Source of the DNA: Lachnospiraceae bacterium
GTDB lineage: Bacteria > Bacillota > Clostridia > Lachnospirales > Lachnospiraceae
Direction: 5' to 3'
Length of the DNA: 46,778 nucleotides
NCBI GenBank assembly: GCA_024682835.1
Contig: JAIKYU010000031.1
Location: 1-46,778 of the forward strand
Shown one piece after another: positions 33,976 through 42,623 of this stretch. The position numbers were made by a program, and so were the translations under genes. Within the stretch, counting starts at the first letter, position 1; each line of letters starts with the position of its first letter. The notes beneath the pieces are model-generated. The model made no database searches. It was not told the origin of the DNA and saw only the letters and a list, made by a program, of their open reading frames with translations.

Positions 33976-35157
33976 ATGAAGAATACGGCAATGAAAAGAG
34001 TTCTGGCAGCAGCGGCGGCGGGAATGCTTTCGCTGTGCGTCATTTCCTGCGGGGGAGAAAGCGGTGCACAGGTTGCGGAGACCAAACCGGAAGCACCGGT
34101 CTTTGAGCCCGCGCCTGCAGCGTCCGTCGAGGCTTCCACCGAAGAGACGCCTGCTCCGGAGCCGGAGGAAGAACCTGAAGGCGAACAACCGCTGGAAATC
34201 CCGGACGGAATGTACCGTTCCGAGCTTACGGGTCTTCCGATCAGCGAGGAGCTGAAATCCCAGCGGCCGATCGCTGTCATGGTGGACAATGAGATCGATG
34301 CGCTGCCTCATTTCGGAACGGCTGCCGCGGACATCGTCTACGAGATGATGAACAGCACAGCCAACAACCGGATCACCCGTCTTATGTGCGTGGTCAAGGA
34401 CTGGGCACCCATCGAACAGCTGGGCAGTATCCGCAGCACACGTCCCACCAACATCCTTCTCTCCGCGGAATACAATGCCGTCCTTTGCCATGACGGCGGA
34501 CCGTATCACAATGACGCCTATTTTTCCCGCGGGTTTGTCGATCATTTCTCCGGCACCTTTTCCAGGGTCAACAACGGAAAAAAGCGGGAGTACACCGAAT
34601 ACATCCTGCCGGGAGATCTGGACAAGAATTTCACAAACTCCAAAGTCTCACAGGAATATGAAGAAGGCTTCAGCGGAGACACGCCGCACTTCAACTTTGC
34701 GGAGTACGGACTGACCACGGATGTTTCGCAGCTCTACGAGCGCACCTATCCGACCAAACAGCTGATCCTCCCGTTCCCGCACAATTCTTCGGTTCTGAAT
34801 TACAACGATGAGACCGAATGCTACGAATATTATGAATACGGCGATCCCCACCTGGATGAGGATTCCGGACTGCCGCTTTCCTTTGCCAACATCTTTATTC
34901 AGGACTGCTCCTTCTCCAAGCTGGATGAAAACGGTTATCTGGTATACAACTGCCTCGGATCCGGAACCGGCTTCTACATCACCAAAGGATATGCCAAGAG
35001 CGTGAGCTGGGTGAAGAACGCCGATCAGGAATTCACCCGTTTCTACGACGACAACGGCAATGAGATCCTGATCAACAACGGCAAGACCTATATTGCCCTG
35101 ATCCCCGATGACAGCTGGGACAAGGTGATGATGAATGAAGAGGTGGTTACCGGGTAA
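33976..35157 (+). CDS. DUF3048 (YerB-like) lipoprotein
   Basis: A 393-residue surface lipoprotein. The signal peptide ends in LCVISC (Cys about 26). An acidic, Pro/Glu-rich linker (about 35-75) leads to the DUF3048 domain: SELTGLPISEELKSQRPIAVMVDNE, AADIVYEMMNSTANNRITRLMCVVKDW, LGSIRSTRPTNILLSAEYNAVLCHDGG. The C-terminal DUF3048 part includes FYITKGYAKSVSWVKNADQEFTRFYDDNGNEI. The family is common in Firmicutes; its biochemical role is unknown, with cell-envelope function assumed. GGAGAGG lies about ten bases before the ATG; a second ATG at 33991 is possible. It has its own promoter. Confidence 0.88.
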   Translation: MKNTAMKRVLAAAAAGMLSLCVISCGGESGAQVAETKPEAPVFEPAPAASVEASTEETPAPEPEEEPEGEQPLEIPDGMYRSELTGLPISEELKSQRPIAVMVDNEIDALPHFGTAAADIVYEMMNSTANNRITRLMCVVKDWAPIEQLGSIRSTRPTNILLSAEYNAVLCHDGGPYHNDAYFSRGFVDHFSGTFSRVNNGKKREYTEYILPGDLDKNFTNSKVSQEYEEGFSGDTPHFNFAEYGLTTDVSQLYERTYPTKQLILPFPHNSSVLNYNDETECYEYYEYGDPHLDEDSGLPLSFANIFIQDCSFSKLDENGYLVYNCLGSGTGFYITKGYAKSVSWVKNADQEFTRFYDDNGNEILINNGKTYIALIPDDSWDKVMMNEEVVTG

Positions 35158-35202
35158 GGCAACATCTTGCGTTGCCCGTTGCGAGCTGCACAATATATCG
35201 AA

Positions 35203-35216
35203 ATAACGAACGACAT
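35203..35216 (+). repeat. dispersed motif copy abutting the hydrolase promoter: ATAAC-GAAC-GACAT
   Basis: One mismatch from ATAAC-N4-GATAT. It ends at the base just before the -35 hexamer (35217-35222), where an activator would bind. Confidence 0.5.
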
Positions 35217-35245
35217 TTGACACAATTCCGAAAAAATGTTACAAT
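35217..35245 (+). promoter_or_regulatory. promoter of the SH3/SleB hydrolase gene
   Basis: Consensus TTGACA (35217-35222), a 17-bp spacer and TACAAT (35240-35245). A TGTTACAA direct repeat (35237-35256) covers the -10 and the start point. Confidence 0.75.
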
Positions 35246-35284
35246 TTTGTTACAAGTAGGCATTTTTTCGGAGTTGTGTTTTTT

Positions 35285-36457
35285 ATGGTTCAGGGAAAGC
35301 GGATCCTGCATATGTTTTTTATCGGCCTGATGGCTCTGCCGCTGCTGTTTCCGAATGCAGCGGTTTCGACCCGTGCCGCTGAAAACAAGGGGACGCCGGC
35401 GGTTTATGCCGGTGCGGGAGCGCTGCTTGATCCCCGCACCAGTGCGGAGGACTACCCGGGAGGCGCTGCCTCTGCCGATCATGAACAGACGGATGTTTCC
35501 GGCAATGCGGCGCAGAGCACGCAGACCGCCGCGGCCGCTGTCAGCCAGTCACCGGAGGAACAGAAGCCCGAGGAGACAAAAAAAACGGATAAGCCGGCTT
35601 CCACGCTGGTGATGGCGGATGTCAACGAAGTGATGAACGTGCGCGAAGAGCCGGATGCTTCCTCGGAAAAGATCGGTGTGCTGTACAAGGATTGCGGCGG
35701 CACGATTCTGGAGCAGCAGGACGGCTGGACAAAGCTGAAGAGCGGCGACCTGATCGGCTGGGCGAACAACGATTACCTGCTCTTTGGAGAGGAGGCCGAA
35801 AAGCTCGCAAAGGATGTGGGCGTGATGCAGGCAAAGGTCCTGACGGACTCCCTGCGCGTGCGCAAGACGGCCAGCAAGGACGGGGGCATCTATGGACTGG
35901 TGAAAACCGGCGACAGATTTGAGGTCATCCGGGAGGATGACGGATCCGGCTTTGTGCTGATTGATTATGACGGCAAAGACGGCTACGTAAGCTCCGATTA
36001 TGTGGAGGTGGATTACAAAATCGATCACGGCGAGACGCTGGCAGCCATTCGTGCCCGCGAGGAGGCGGAGCGCGCCAGGAAAGCCAAGCTTACCGCCAAT
36101 CAGGGCGCTGTGAAAACCAGCGCGGATGAGGTGAAGCTTCTCGCTGCGCTCATCATGTGTGAGGCGGGCAATCAGCCCTATGAGGGACAGCTCGGTGTGG
36201 GTGCGGTCGTCATGAATCGTGTTCGCAATGCCGCCTATCCCAACACCGTGGTCGGCGTCATCTATGCGTCCGGACAGTTCTCGCCTGCCGGAAGCGGCCA
36301 TGTGGCGGATGCCTATAACAGCGGGAGAATAAACGCCAGCTGCATGCAGGCTGCGCAGGCCGCGATCAACGGCGAGACCAGCGTCGGTTCGGCACTGCAT
36401 TTCCGCAGGGCGGGGATGCATGAGGGCACCGTGATCGGCGGACACGTCTTCTGGTAA
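35285..36457 (+). CDS. secreted cell-wall hydrolase with SH3 domains (SleB-type catalytic domain)
   Basis: A 390-residue exported protein. A signal peptide (about 1-35, ending STRAAE) is followed by an Ala/Glu/Thr-rich low-complexity linker to about 105. Two bacterial SH3 domains follow: NVREEPDASSEKIGVLYKDCGGTIL...GWANNDYLLFG, then LRVRKTASKDGGIYGLVKTGDRFEVI...GYVSSDYVEV. The C-terminal Hydrolase_2/SleB domain (about 280-390) has LLAALIMCEAGNQPYEGQLGVGAVVMNRVRN, with the catalytic-type Glu, and FSPAGSGHV. SleB enzymes are lytic transglycosylases. An ATG at 35285 is preferred over the GTG at 35276 because of the distance from GGAG. The last codons are duplicated just past the stop. Confidence 0.9.
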   Translation: MVQGKRILHMFFIGLMALPLLFPNAAVSTRAAENKGTPAVYAGAGALLDPRTSAEDYPGGAASADHEQTDVSGNAAQSTQTAAAAVSQSPEEQKPEETKKTDKPASTLVMADVNEVMNVREEPDASSEKIGVLYKDCGGTILEQQDGWTKLKSGDLIGWANNDYLLFGEEAEKLAKDVGVMQAKVLTDSLRVRKTASKDGGIYGLVKTGDRFEVIREDDGSGFVLIDYDGKDGYVSSDYVEVDYKIDHGETLAAIRAREEAERARKAKLTANQGAVKTSADEVKLLAALIMCEAGNQPYEGQLGVGAVVMNRVRNAAYPNTVVGVIYASGQFSPAGSGHVADAYNSGRINASCMQAAQAAINGETSVGSALHFRRAGMHEGTVIGGHVFW

Positions 36458-36470
36458 TTTTCTGGTAATT
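36449..36470. repeat. perfect 11-bp tandem duplication across a stop codon
   Basis: TTCTGGTAATT occurs twice head to tail (36449-36459, 36460-36470). The first copy holds the final Phe-Trp-stop of the hydrolase; the second is a silent duplicate downstream. Confidence 0.9.
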
Positions 36471-36551
36471 TTTCTCTTTTTGTTGTATGATTTTCTGGAT
36501 GTGTTATGCATTCTTTCCGTCACATAAACGGACCCGCAGGAGGAGGCGCAC

Positions 36552-36992
36552 ATGAATATGCTGGAAGTATGGCTGATCATTCTGGTTGCCTGTGTTGTTG
36601 TTGAGCTTTTCACCATGGGACTCACCACCATCTGGTTTGGCTGCGGGGCAGCCGTGGCGGCTGTCTTATCCATCTTTATGCCCCAGGCCCTGATCCCGCA
36701 GATTCTTGCCTTTACGATCGTTTCCATTTTGGTGCTTCTCACCGTGCGCCCCATAGCTGTCAAGTATTTTAACCGTGACCGCGCACGCACCAACATTGAA
36801 AGCATGATCGGCAAGCAGGGCATCGTCATCAGTGAGATCGACAACCTCCAGGGCTGCGGACAGATCAGCATCGGAGGCATTGAATGGAGCGCCCGGAGCG
36901 TTCGTCAGGAACAGACCATCCCCGTCGGCAGCGTGGTCATCATCCGCGCGGTCGATGGTGTAAAGCTGCTGGTGGAGCTGGAACAGTCATAG
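36552..36992 (+). CDS. NfeD-family membrane protein
   Basis: A 146-residue short-form NfeD protein. Two or three N-terminal helices (about 4-70: VWLIILVACVVVELFTMGLTTIWFGCGAAVAAVLSIFM; ALIPQILAFTIVSILVLLTVRPI) precede an OB-fold C-terminal domain (SMIGKQGIVISEIDNLQGCGQISIGGIEWSARS). NfeD proteins partner SPFH/stomatin-type scaffolds in membrane microdomains. The SPFH gene follows after 21 bases, the classical arrangement. An AGGAGGAGG ribosome site lies before the ATG. Confidence 0.92.
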   Translation: MNMLEVWLIILVACVVVELFTMGLTTIWFGCGAAVAAVLSIFMPQALIPQILAFTIVSILVLLTVRPIAVKYFNRDRARTNIESMIGKQGIVISEIDNLQGCGQISIGGIEWSARSVRQEQTIPVGSVVIIRAVDGVKLLVELEQS

Positions 36993-37013
36993 TTCTGTAG
37001 AAAGGAGTATCGT

Positions 37014-37934
37014 ATGGCTATCTTTATTATCGTTCTTCTCGTCATTTTCCTGGTCGTGCTGGCCACCTGCATCACCATTGTCCCGCAGGCGCACGCCTAT
37101 GTCGTTGAGCGGCTGGGCGCCTACCAGGGCACATGGAACGTCGGCCTCCATGTCAAGATGCCCTTCATCGACCGCATCGCAAGGCGTGTCAATCTGAAGG
37201 AGCAGGTCTGCGATTTCCCGCCGCAGCCCGTGATCACCAAGGACAACGTCACCATGCAGATCGATTCCATCGTCTTCTTCATGATCACGGATCCGCGTCT
37301 GTTCTCCTACGGCGTGGAGAATCCGATCCTCGCCATCGAAAACCTGACCGCGACGACGCTTCGAAACATCATCGGCGACATGGAACTGGATCAGACCCTG
37401 ACCTCCCGTGAGATCATCAACACGAAGATGCGGGCGACCCTCGATGAAGCAACGGATCCCTGGGGCATTAAGGTGACCCGTGTGGAGCTGAAGAACATTA
37501 CCCCGCCGGCCGCCATTCGCGACGCCATGGAAAAACAGATGAAGGCGGAGCGTGAAAAGAGAGAAGCGATCCTGCGGGCAGAGGGTGTGAAGCAGGCGAC
37601 CATTCTGGAATCCGAAGGAAAGAAGGCCTCCCAGATTCTGAACGCGGAGGCGGAAAAGCAGGCCACCATCCTTGCTGCAGAGGCACAGAAGGAAAAGGAA
37701 ATCCGTGAGGCGGAAGGCCGTGCGGAGGCGATCCGTCAGGTGCAGCAGGCAAATGCCGACGGTATCCGCATGATCAAGGATGCCGGTGCCGATGAGGCAG
37801 TGCTTCGCATCAAATCTCTCGAAGCGTTCACCAGAGCGGCGGACGGTAAGGCAACCAAGATCATCGTCCCCTCAGAGATTCAGGGACTGGCCGGTCTGGT
37901 CTCCTCCCTGAAGGCAGTCGGAGAAAAGGAATAA
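37014..37934 (+). CDS. SPFH/Band 7 (stomatin/QmcA-like) membrane scaffold protein
   Basis: A 306-residue protein anchored by one N-terminal helix (about 2-25, FIIVLLVIFLVVLATCITIVP). The SPFH domain (about 28-190) has AYVVERLGAYQGTWNVGLHVKMPFIDRIARRVNLKEQ and TATTLRNIIGDMELDQTLTSREIIN. An alanine/glutamate-rich coiled coil (about 175-250) follows: EKQMKAEREKREAILRAEG, then repeated EAEKQATILAAEAQKEKEIREAEGRAEAI. Such proteins oligomerise into membrane domains. It is co-transcribed with nfeD; argF follows after three bases. AAAGGAG lies upstream of the ATG. Confidence 0.94.
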   Translation: MAIFIIVLLVIFLVVLATCITIVPQAHAYVVERLGAYQGTWNVGLHVKMPFIDRIARRVNLKEQVCDFPPQPVITKDNVTMQIDSIVFFMITDPRLFSYGVENPILAIENLTATTLRNIIGDMELDQTLTSREIINTKMRATLDEATDPWGIKVTRVELKNITPPAAIRDAMEKQMKAEREKREAILRAEGVKQATILESEGKKASQILNAEAEKQATILAAEAQKEKEIREAEGRAEAIRQVQQANADGIRMIKDAGADEAVLRIKSLEAFTRAADGKATKIIVPSEIQGLAGLVSSLKAVGEKE

Positions 37935-37937
37935 ACC

Positions 37938-38936
37938 ATGGGAAAAGACACATTCTACGGCAGGCATTTTTTGAAGCTGCTGGATTTTACACCGGAAGAG
38001 ATCCTGTCGCTCATCGATCTGGCAGCCGATCTGAAACAGAAAAAGAAACAGGGCATCCCCCACGATGAGCTGCGGGGAAAAAACATCGCGCTGATTTTTG
38101 AAAAGACCAGCACCAGGACCCGCTGTTCCTTTGAAGTGGCTGCCCATGATCTGGGGATGCAGGCGACCTATCTCGATCCCTCCGCTTCCCAGATCGGCAA
38201 GAAGGAGAGCATCGCCGACACGGCACGCGTCCTCGGCCGCATGTTTGACGGCATCGAATACCGGGGCTACGAGCAGAGCATCGTGGAGGAGCTGGCGCAA
38301 TACGCAGGCGTGCCCGTGTGGAACGGCCTGACCAATGAATTCCATCCCACCCAGATGCTGGCGGACATGCTGACCATCAGGGAACACAAAGGGAAGCTGG
38401 CCGGCTGTCGGCTCGTCTACATGGGCGATGCCCGTTACAATATGGGCAATTCCCTCATGGTGGCCTGCAGCAAGCTGGGACTGGACTTCACCGCCTGCAC
38501 GCACAGGGACTTCTTCCCGGACTCCGGGCTGGTGGACACCTGCAAAAAAATCGCCGCGGAAAACGGCGGAAAGATCACCCTTTCGGAGGATGCAGAGACG
38601 GCGACGCGCGGTGCGGATATCATCTACACGGACGTGTGGGTGTCCATGGGTGAACCGGAATCCGCCTGGAAAGAGCGGATCGACAAGCTCATGCCCTATC
38701 AGGTCACCAAAAGAATTATGGACAACGCGGGACCGCAGGCGATCTTTATGCATTGTCTGCCGGCCTATCACGATCTTCAGACGGCAGTCGGCCGCGATGT
38801 GCATGATAAATTCGGCCTTTCGGAGATCGAAGTGACCAATGAGGTCTTTGAGGGACCGCAGTCCGTCGTTTTTGATGAGGCGGAAAACCGGATGCACACC
38901 ATCAAGGCCGTCATGTATGCAACCATGAAGGAATAA
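37938..38936 (+). CDS. argF: ornithine carbamoyltransferase
   Basis: A 332-residue enzyme forming citrulline from ornithine and carbamoyl phosphate. The carbamoyl-phosphate site is [11 protein letters not shown] (about 55). [57 protein letters not shown] and ornithine-binding DVWVSMGEP (about 232) are all family blocks, as are MHCLPAYHD (about 272, catalytic Cys) and [25 protein letters not shown]. The length is usual. It could serve arginine synthesis (argF) or catabolism (arcB); no other arginine genes are nearby. It starts three bases after the SPFH gene. Confidence 0.95.
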   Translation: MGKDTFYGRHFLKLLDFTPEEILSLIDLAADLKQKKKQGIPHDELRGKNIALIFEKTSTRTRCSFEVAAHDLGMQATYLDPSASQIGKKESIADTARVLGRMFDGIEYRGYEQSIVEELAQYAGVPVWNGLTNEFHPTQMLADMLTIREHKGKLAGCRLVYMGDARYNMGNSLMVACSKLGLDFTACTHRDFFPDSGLVDTCKKIAAENGGKITLSEDAETATRGADIIYTDVWVSMGEPESAWKERIDKLMPYQVTKRIMDNAGPQAIFMHCLPAYHDLQTAVGRDVHDKFGLSEIEVTNEVFEGPQSVVFDEAENRMHTIKAVMYATMKE

Positions 38937-38941
38937 GGCAG

Positions 38942-39766
38942 ATGCCGGACGAACAGCTGTCTGCCCCCGGGCTGAGCCGCTCCCGCACAACCTCCTGGAT
39001 CGGTGAGCGGCTCCTGTACTTTGATGAAACGGATTCCACCAATGATCAGGCCGTCCGTATCGCAAAGGAGGGTGCCCCGGACGGGATGCTTCTTGTCGCT
39101 GATGCACAGACGGCGGGAAAGGGACGAAAGGGCAGAAGCTTCGATTCTCCTGCGCATGCCGGGATTTTCATGTCTGTCATTCTGCGGCCTTTTGTTGATC
39201 CCGATCGGGCCTCCGCACTCACCCTGATCGCCGCCATGGCGGTGCAGCGGGGCATGAAGCAGACGGCAGGCCTTGATGCGCGAATCAAATGGCCGAATGA
39301 TATCGTGATCCGTGCCGGCGAAGAGGAGACCTACAGAAAGCTCTGCGGAATCCTGACGGAAATGAGCGTCACGGACGGAAAAGTCGGGCATGTGATCATC
39401 GGCATCGGCATTAATGTCGGCAACCGCCGCTTCCCGGAGGAAATAGCAGGGATTGCCACCTCGGTGTTTCTTGAAACCGGGCGGGATGTCCCCCGCACAC
39501 CGTTGATCTGGAGCATCTGGAGCGCTTTTGAACCGCTTTACGACATCTTTTTGAAAACGCAGGATCTGTGCGCGCTTGCGGAGGATTATAACGCCGTGCT
39601 GGTGAACCGGGGCAGAGAGGTGCGGATTCTTGATCCCGCCGGAGATCTGCAGGGCACGGCGGCCGGTATCAATGCCCGCGGGGAACTGCTGGTGCAAACG
39701 GATGGCGCCGTCATCCCCGTGAGCAGCGGAGAGGTCTCCGTGCGCGGCGTGTACGGGCTCGTGTAG
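38942..39766 (+). CDS. birA: biotin-[acetyl-CoA-carboxylase] ligase without DNA-binding domain
   Basis: A 274-residue biotin protein ligase attaching biotin to carboxylase carrier domains. Catalytic-core motifs are present: YFDETDSTNDQAVRIA, DAQTAGKGRKGRSFDSPAHAGIFMSVIL (the biotinyl-adenylate loop, about 58-85), ARIKWPNDIVI (about 117) and GHVIIGIGINVGNRR (about 155). The C-terminal SH3-like cap has NRGREVRIL...GRGEL-type residues. No N-terminal winged helix is present, so it is a group I enzyme and not a repressor. It begins five bases after argF, with AAGGAATAAGG as ribosome site. Confidence 0.93.
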   Translation: MPDEQLSAPGLSRSRTTSWIGERLLYFDETDSTNDQAVRIAKEGAPDGMLLVADAQTAGKGRKGRSFDSPAHAGIFMSVILRPFVDPDRASALTLIAAMAVQRGMKQTAGLDARIKWPNDIVIRAGEEETYRKLCGILTEMSVTDGKVGHVIIGIGINVGNRRFPEEIAGIATSVFLETGRDVPRTPLIWSIWSAFEPLYDIFLKTQDLCALAEDYNAVLVNRGREVRILDPAGDLQGTAAGINARGELLVQTDGAVIPVSSGEVSVRGVYGLV

Positions 39767-39795
39767 AAAACCTGATGAATACGAGGTAGATGGTC

Positions 39796-40614
39796 ATGGT
39801 ACTGGTTATCGATGTAGGCAACACCAATATCACCTGCGGGGTCTTTGATAAGGACAATATCCGCCGGACCTTCCGCATGATGTCACAGACCGCCCGCACC
39901 TCGGATGAGTACGGGATCGCGTTGCTCTCCATGCTGGATGTGGGCGGCATCAAAAAGGAGAATCTGACCGGCGTGATCATCGCCAGCGTCGTGCCGAATG
40001 TCATGCATGCACTGGTCGGGTCCATCATCAAATACCTTGACAAGCGCCCGTACATCGTCGGACCCGGCATCAAAACCGGCATCCACATCACCGCAGACAA
40101 CCCGAAGGAGCTCGGCCCCGACCGCATTGTCGACATCGTGGCCGCCTACACGCTCTACGGCGGACCGACGCTGGTGATCGATTTCGGCACCGCGACCACC
40201 TACGACCTGGTGGACGAGGACGCCAATTTCGGTGTCGGCATCACGGCGCCCGGCATGCGCATCGCGGCTAAGGCGTTGTGGGAGGATACCGCGCGCCTTC
40301 CGGAAATCGAAATAAAAAAACCGGCGTCGATTCTGGCCCGGGAAACGATCACCAGCATGCAGGCCGGACTCGTCTACGGCCAGATCGGACAGACCAAATA
40401 CATCATCGAACAGGTAAAGAAAGAGAGCGGTTTTACGGAATGCAAGGTCGTCGCCACCGGCGGACTGGGCCGGATGATTTCGGAGGAGACGGAGGAAATC
40501 GACATCTACGATCCGCTGCTCACGCTCAAGGGACTGAAGATTCTCTACGATAAAAACCGACGGACCAAGCCGGACATCGGCGGATATGAAGAGGACGGGA
40601 CGAATGACGGATAA
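39796..40614 (+). CDS. coaX: type III pantothenate kinase
   Basis: A 272-residue ASKHA-fold kinase for the first step of coenzyme A synthesis. [17 protein letters not shown] (phosphate loop) opens the protein. [10 protein letters not shown] and the pantothenate site [11 protein letters not shown] (about 105) follow, then [14 protein letters not shown] (about 125) and [33 protein letters not shown] closes it. The ATG at 39796 is preferred because GAGG lies nine bases before it; the ATG at 39790 is only three bases from that site. The stop overlaps the next gene by 11 bases. Confidence 0.93.
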   Translation: MVLVIDVGNTNITCGVFDKDNIRRTFRMMSQTARTSDEYGIALLSMLDVGGIKKENLTGVIIASVVPNVMHALVGSIIKYLDKRPYIVGPGIKTGIHITADNPKELGPDRIVDIVAAYTLYGGPTLVIDFGTATTYDLVDEDANFGVGITAPGMRIAAKALWEDTARLPEIEIKKPASILARETITSMQAGLVYGQIGQTKYIIEQVKKESGFTECKVVATGGLGRMISEETEEIDIYDPLLTLKGLKILYDKNRRTKPDIGGYEEDGTNDG

Positions 40615-41035
40615 CCGGACAGACGGAGCGGTATCGCCGGGGGAAGCTGATTATAAAGAGGCTGAAAAGCTGGGCCTTCGGCCGGACGGACGTGTTGTCC
40701 TGTGCGGTGCCAATGCCTACGAGCAAAAATACTATTTCAACCCCATCTTCCGGCGGATACCGGAGAGCATCCGGGAGGAGCTGAGGATTATCTGCGTCCT
40801 TTTCACACAGGAGGCCGGCGGCGTCTTTACCATCGAATTTGAGGAAGACGGCGAAATTTTCCTTCGTACGGAATGTGACGAGGAGGACATCACCTGGGAC
40901 AGCGTGAGCGCGGGACTCTTATCCGGCGAAATCCGCCGCAGACGGGGCGACCTGCTGGATGCGGTTTCCCTATATTACCGTGCGACCATTCTTCATGAGG
41001 ATATGAGCGCTCTGCTCTCTGAGGATGATGACTGA
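40604..41035 (+). CDS. DUF6145 family protein
   Basis: A 143-residue acidic cytoplasmic protein that I recognise as the Lachnospiraceae DUF6145 type. Its core is [60 protein letters not shown], then a helical C-terminus ([30 protein letters not shown]). The function is unknown. The ATG at 40604 has GAGG nine bases upstream and overlaps coaX. The downstream dusB start overlaps its stop by 11 bases. Tight packing with coaX and dusB suggests co-expression. Confidence 0.8.
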   Translation: MTDNRTDGAVSPGEADYKEAEKLGLRPDGRVVLCGANAYEQKYYFNPIFRRIPESIREELRIICVLFTQEAGGVFTIEFEEDGEIFLRTECDEEDITWDSVSAGLLSGEIRRRRGDLLDAVSLYYRATILHEDMSALLSEDDD

Positions 41036-42026
41036 GCAATGCCTTCTGCGACCGCTCTCTGTCGGTGCGGTCACTCTCCCGAACAACATCTTTCTGGGGC
41101 CGATGGCCGGCGTGACGGACAGTCCGTATCGGCTGCTTTGCCGTGAACAGGGGGCAGGTCTTGTCTGTGGGGAAATGGTAAGCGCCAAGGCCGTCACCTA
41201 TCACAATAAGAATACTGCGGCACTGTGCCTGACCACACCGGGCGAGCATCCGGTCAGCCTCCAGATCTTCGGCTCGGAGCCCGGGGTGATGGCACAGGCC
41301 GCTGCCATGATTGAAGAGCAGTACGACTATGAACTGCTCGATATCAACATGGGCTGCCCCGTGCCGAAAATCGTCAAAAACGGCGAAGGAAGCGCCCTCA
41401 TGCGGGACCCGAAGCGGATTGAGCGGATCGTGGATGCTGTGGTGCAGGCGACCAGGCGGCCGGTAACAGTGAAGCTGCGGAAGGGCTTTGCACGGGGAGA
41501 GTTTTCGGCCATTCCCTGCGCGCAGGCGGCAGAGGCCGGCGGCGCTTCCATGGTGACCGTTCACGGCCGCACCCGTGAGGAGTATTACAGCGGCACGGCG
41601 GACTGGCACTGTATCCGTGAGGTCAGGCAGGCCGTCCGGATTCCTGTCATCGGAAGCGGCGACGTAAGAAGCGGTGCGGATGCCGCGAGAATGCTTTCGG
41701 AAACCGGCTGCGACGGGGTGATGATTGCCCGTGCCGCGGAAGGAAACCCCTGGATCTTTGCGGAGGTGATCGCCTGTCTCACCACGGGAAACATCCCGTC
41801 GCGTCCGTCCGGGCCTGCGCTGCGGGAGATGATCCTGCGGCATGCACGGCTTTTGATTGAAGCAAAGGGAGAATTCACCGGTATCCGCGAGATGAGAAGG
41901 CACGCTGCATGGTATCTGAAGGGAATCCCCGGCGCAGCCAGAATCCGTGACCGGCTTTCGCAAATGGAGCATTATGAGGAATTGGAGGCGCTTTGTCAAA
42001 ACAAAAACTTTGACATTGACGGATGA
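41025..42026 (+). CDS. dusB: tRNA-dihydrouridine synthase (DusB-like)
   Basis: A 333-residue flavoenzyme reducing uridines in tRNA with NADPH. The TIM barrel shows NIFLGPMAGVTDSPYRLLC (FMN site), ELLDINMGCPVPKIVKNGEGSALM (with the active-site Cys in this loop, about 105), TVKLRKGF, MVTVHGRTREEYYSGTADW and IGSGDVRSGADAARML. The helical tRNA-binding tail ends with RRHAAWYLKGIPGAARIRDRL. The start ATGATGACT at 41025 overlaps the DUF6145 gene. Its last codons contain the -35 region of the greA promoter. Confidence 0.94.
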   Translation: MMTEQCLLRPLSVGAVTLPNNIFLGPMAGVTDSPYRLLCREQGAGLVCGEMVSAKAVTYHNKNTAALCLTTPGEHPVSLQIFGSEPGVMAQAAAMIEEQYDYELLDINMGCPVPKIVKNGEGSALMRDPKRIERIVDAVVQATRRPVTVKLRKGFARGEFSAIPCAQAAEAGGASMVTVHGRTREEYYSGTADWHCIREVRQAVRIPVIGSGDVRSGADAARMLSETGCDGVMIARAAEGNPWIFAEVIACLTTGNIPSRPSGPALREMILRHARLLIEAKGEFTGIREMRRHAAWYLKGIPGAARIRDRLSQMEHYEELEALCQNKNFDIDG

Positions 42027-42038
42027 GGCGTATATAAT
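42010..42038 (+). promoter_or_regulatory. perfect-consensus sigma-A promoter for greA-lysS
   Basis: TTGACA (42010-42015), a 17-bp spacer and TATAAT (42033-42038). Both hexamers and the spacing are the exact consensus. The -35 lies inside dusB, whose stop is in the spacer. Confidence 0.9.
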
Positions 42039-42106
42039 ATTTGCTTATACTGCGCACCCGAAGGTTTGGGCTGCGGCGAATCTATGTCACAGGGGGTTTT
42101 TGTGAA

Positions 42107-42592
42107 ATGGAAGAAAAAAAGAACATTCTGACCTACGAAGGACTCAAAAAGTACGAAGAGGAGCTCGAAGAGCTCAAGGTCGTCAGACGCCAGGAGGTTG
42201 CGCAAAAGATCAAAGAAGCTCGCGCACAGGGCGATCTCTCTGAGAATGCGGAATATGACGCCGCCAAGGACGAACAGAGGGACATCGAGGCGCGCATCGA
42301 GGAGCTCGAAAAGATCCTGAAGAATGCCGAGGTGGTGGTTGAGGACGAGGTGGATCTGGACACCATTAATATTGGCTGCCGCGTCAGAATCAAGGACATG
42401 GCAGAAAATGAGGAGCTCGAGTACAAAATCGTCGGCTCTTCGGAAGCCAACAGCCTGCAGGGCAAGATTTCCAACGAATCCCCTGTCGGCAAGGCACTGA
42501 TTGGCGCAAAGAAAGGACAGACCGTCACCGTGGAGACGCAGGCAGGCACCTTCAAGTACAAGGTGCTGGGCATCGAGCGCTCCAACGGATAA
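42107..42592 (+). CDS. greA: transcription elongation factor GreA
   Basis: A 161-residue factor that stimulates transcript cleavage in stalled RNA polymerase. The N-terminal coiled coil (about 1-78) contains [25 protein letters not shown] and the acidic tip [17 protein letters not shown], whose Asp/Glu reach the polymerase active site. The C-terminal FKBP-like domain has [25 protein letters not shown] and [23 protein letters not shown]. The ATG at 42107 is preceded by AGGGGG. Codons further upstream (to 42041) follow the promoter but do not resemble GreA. lysS follows after 31 bases. Confidence 0.96.
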   Translation: MEEKKNILTYEGLKKYEEELEELKVVRRQEVAQKIKEARAQGDLSENAEYDAAKDEQRDIEARIEELEKILKNAEVVVEDEVDLDTINIGCRVRIKDMAENEELEYKIVGSSEANSLQGKISNESPVGKALIGAKKGQTVTVETQAGTFKYKVLGIERSNG

Positions 42593-42623
42593 GTCCCGGA
42601 AGATCAGAAGAGAGGATTCGGAA

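Noticed and set aside
35158..35176. Hairpin GGCAAC-N7-GTTGCC after the DUF3048 gene as a terminator
   Set aside because: The stem is only six pairs and no T-run follows.
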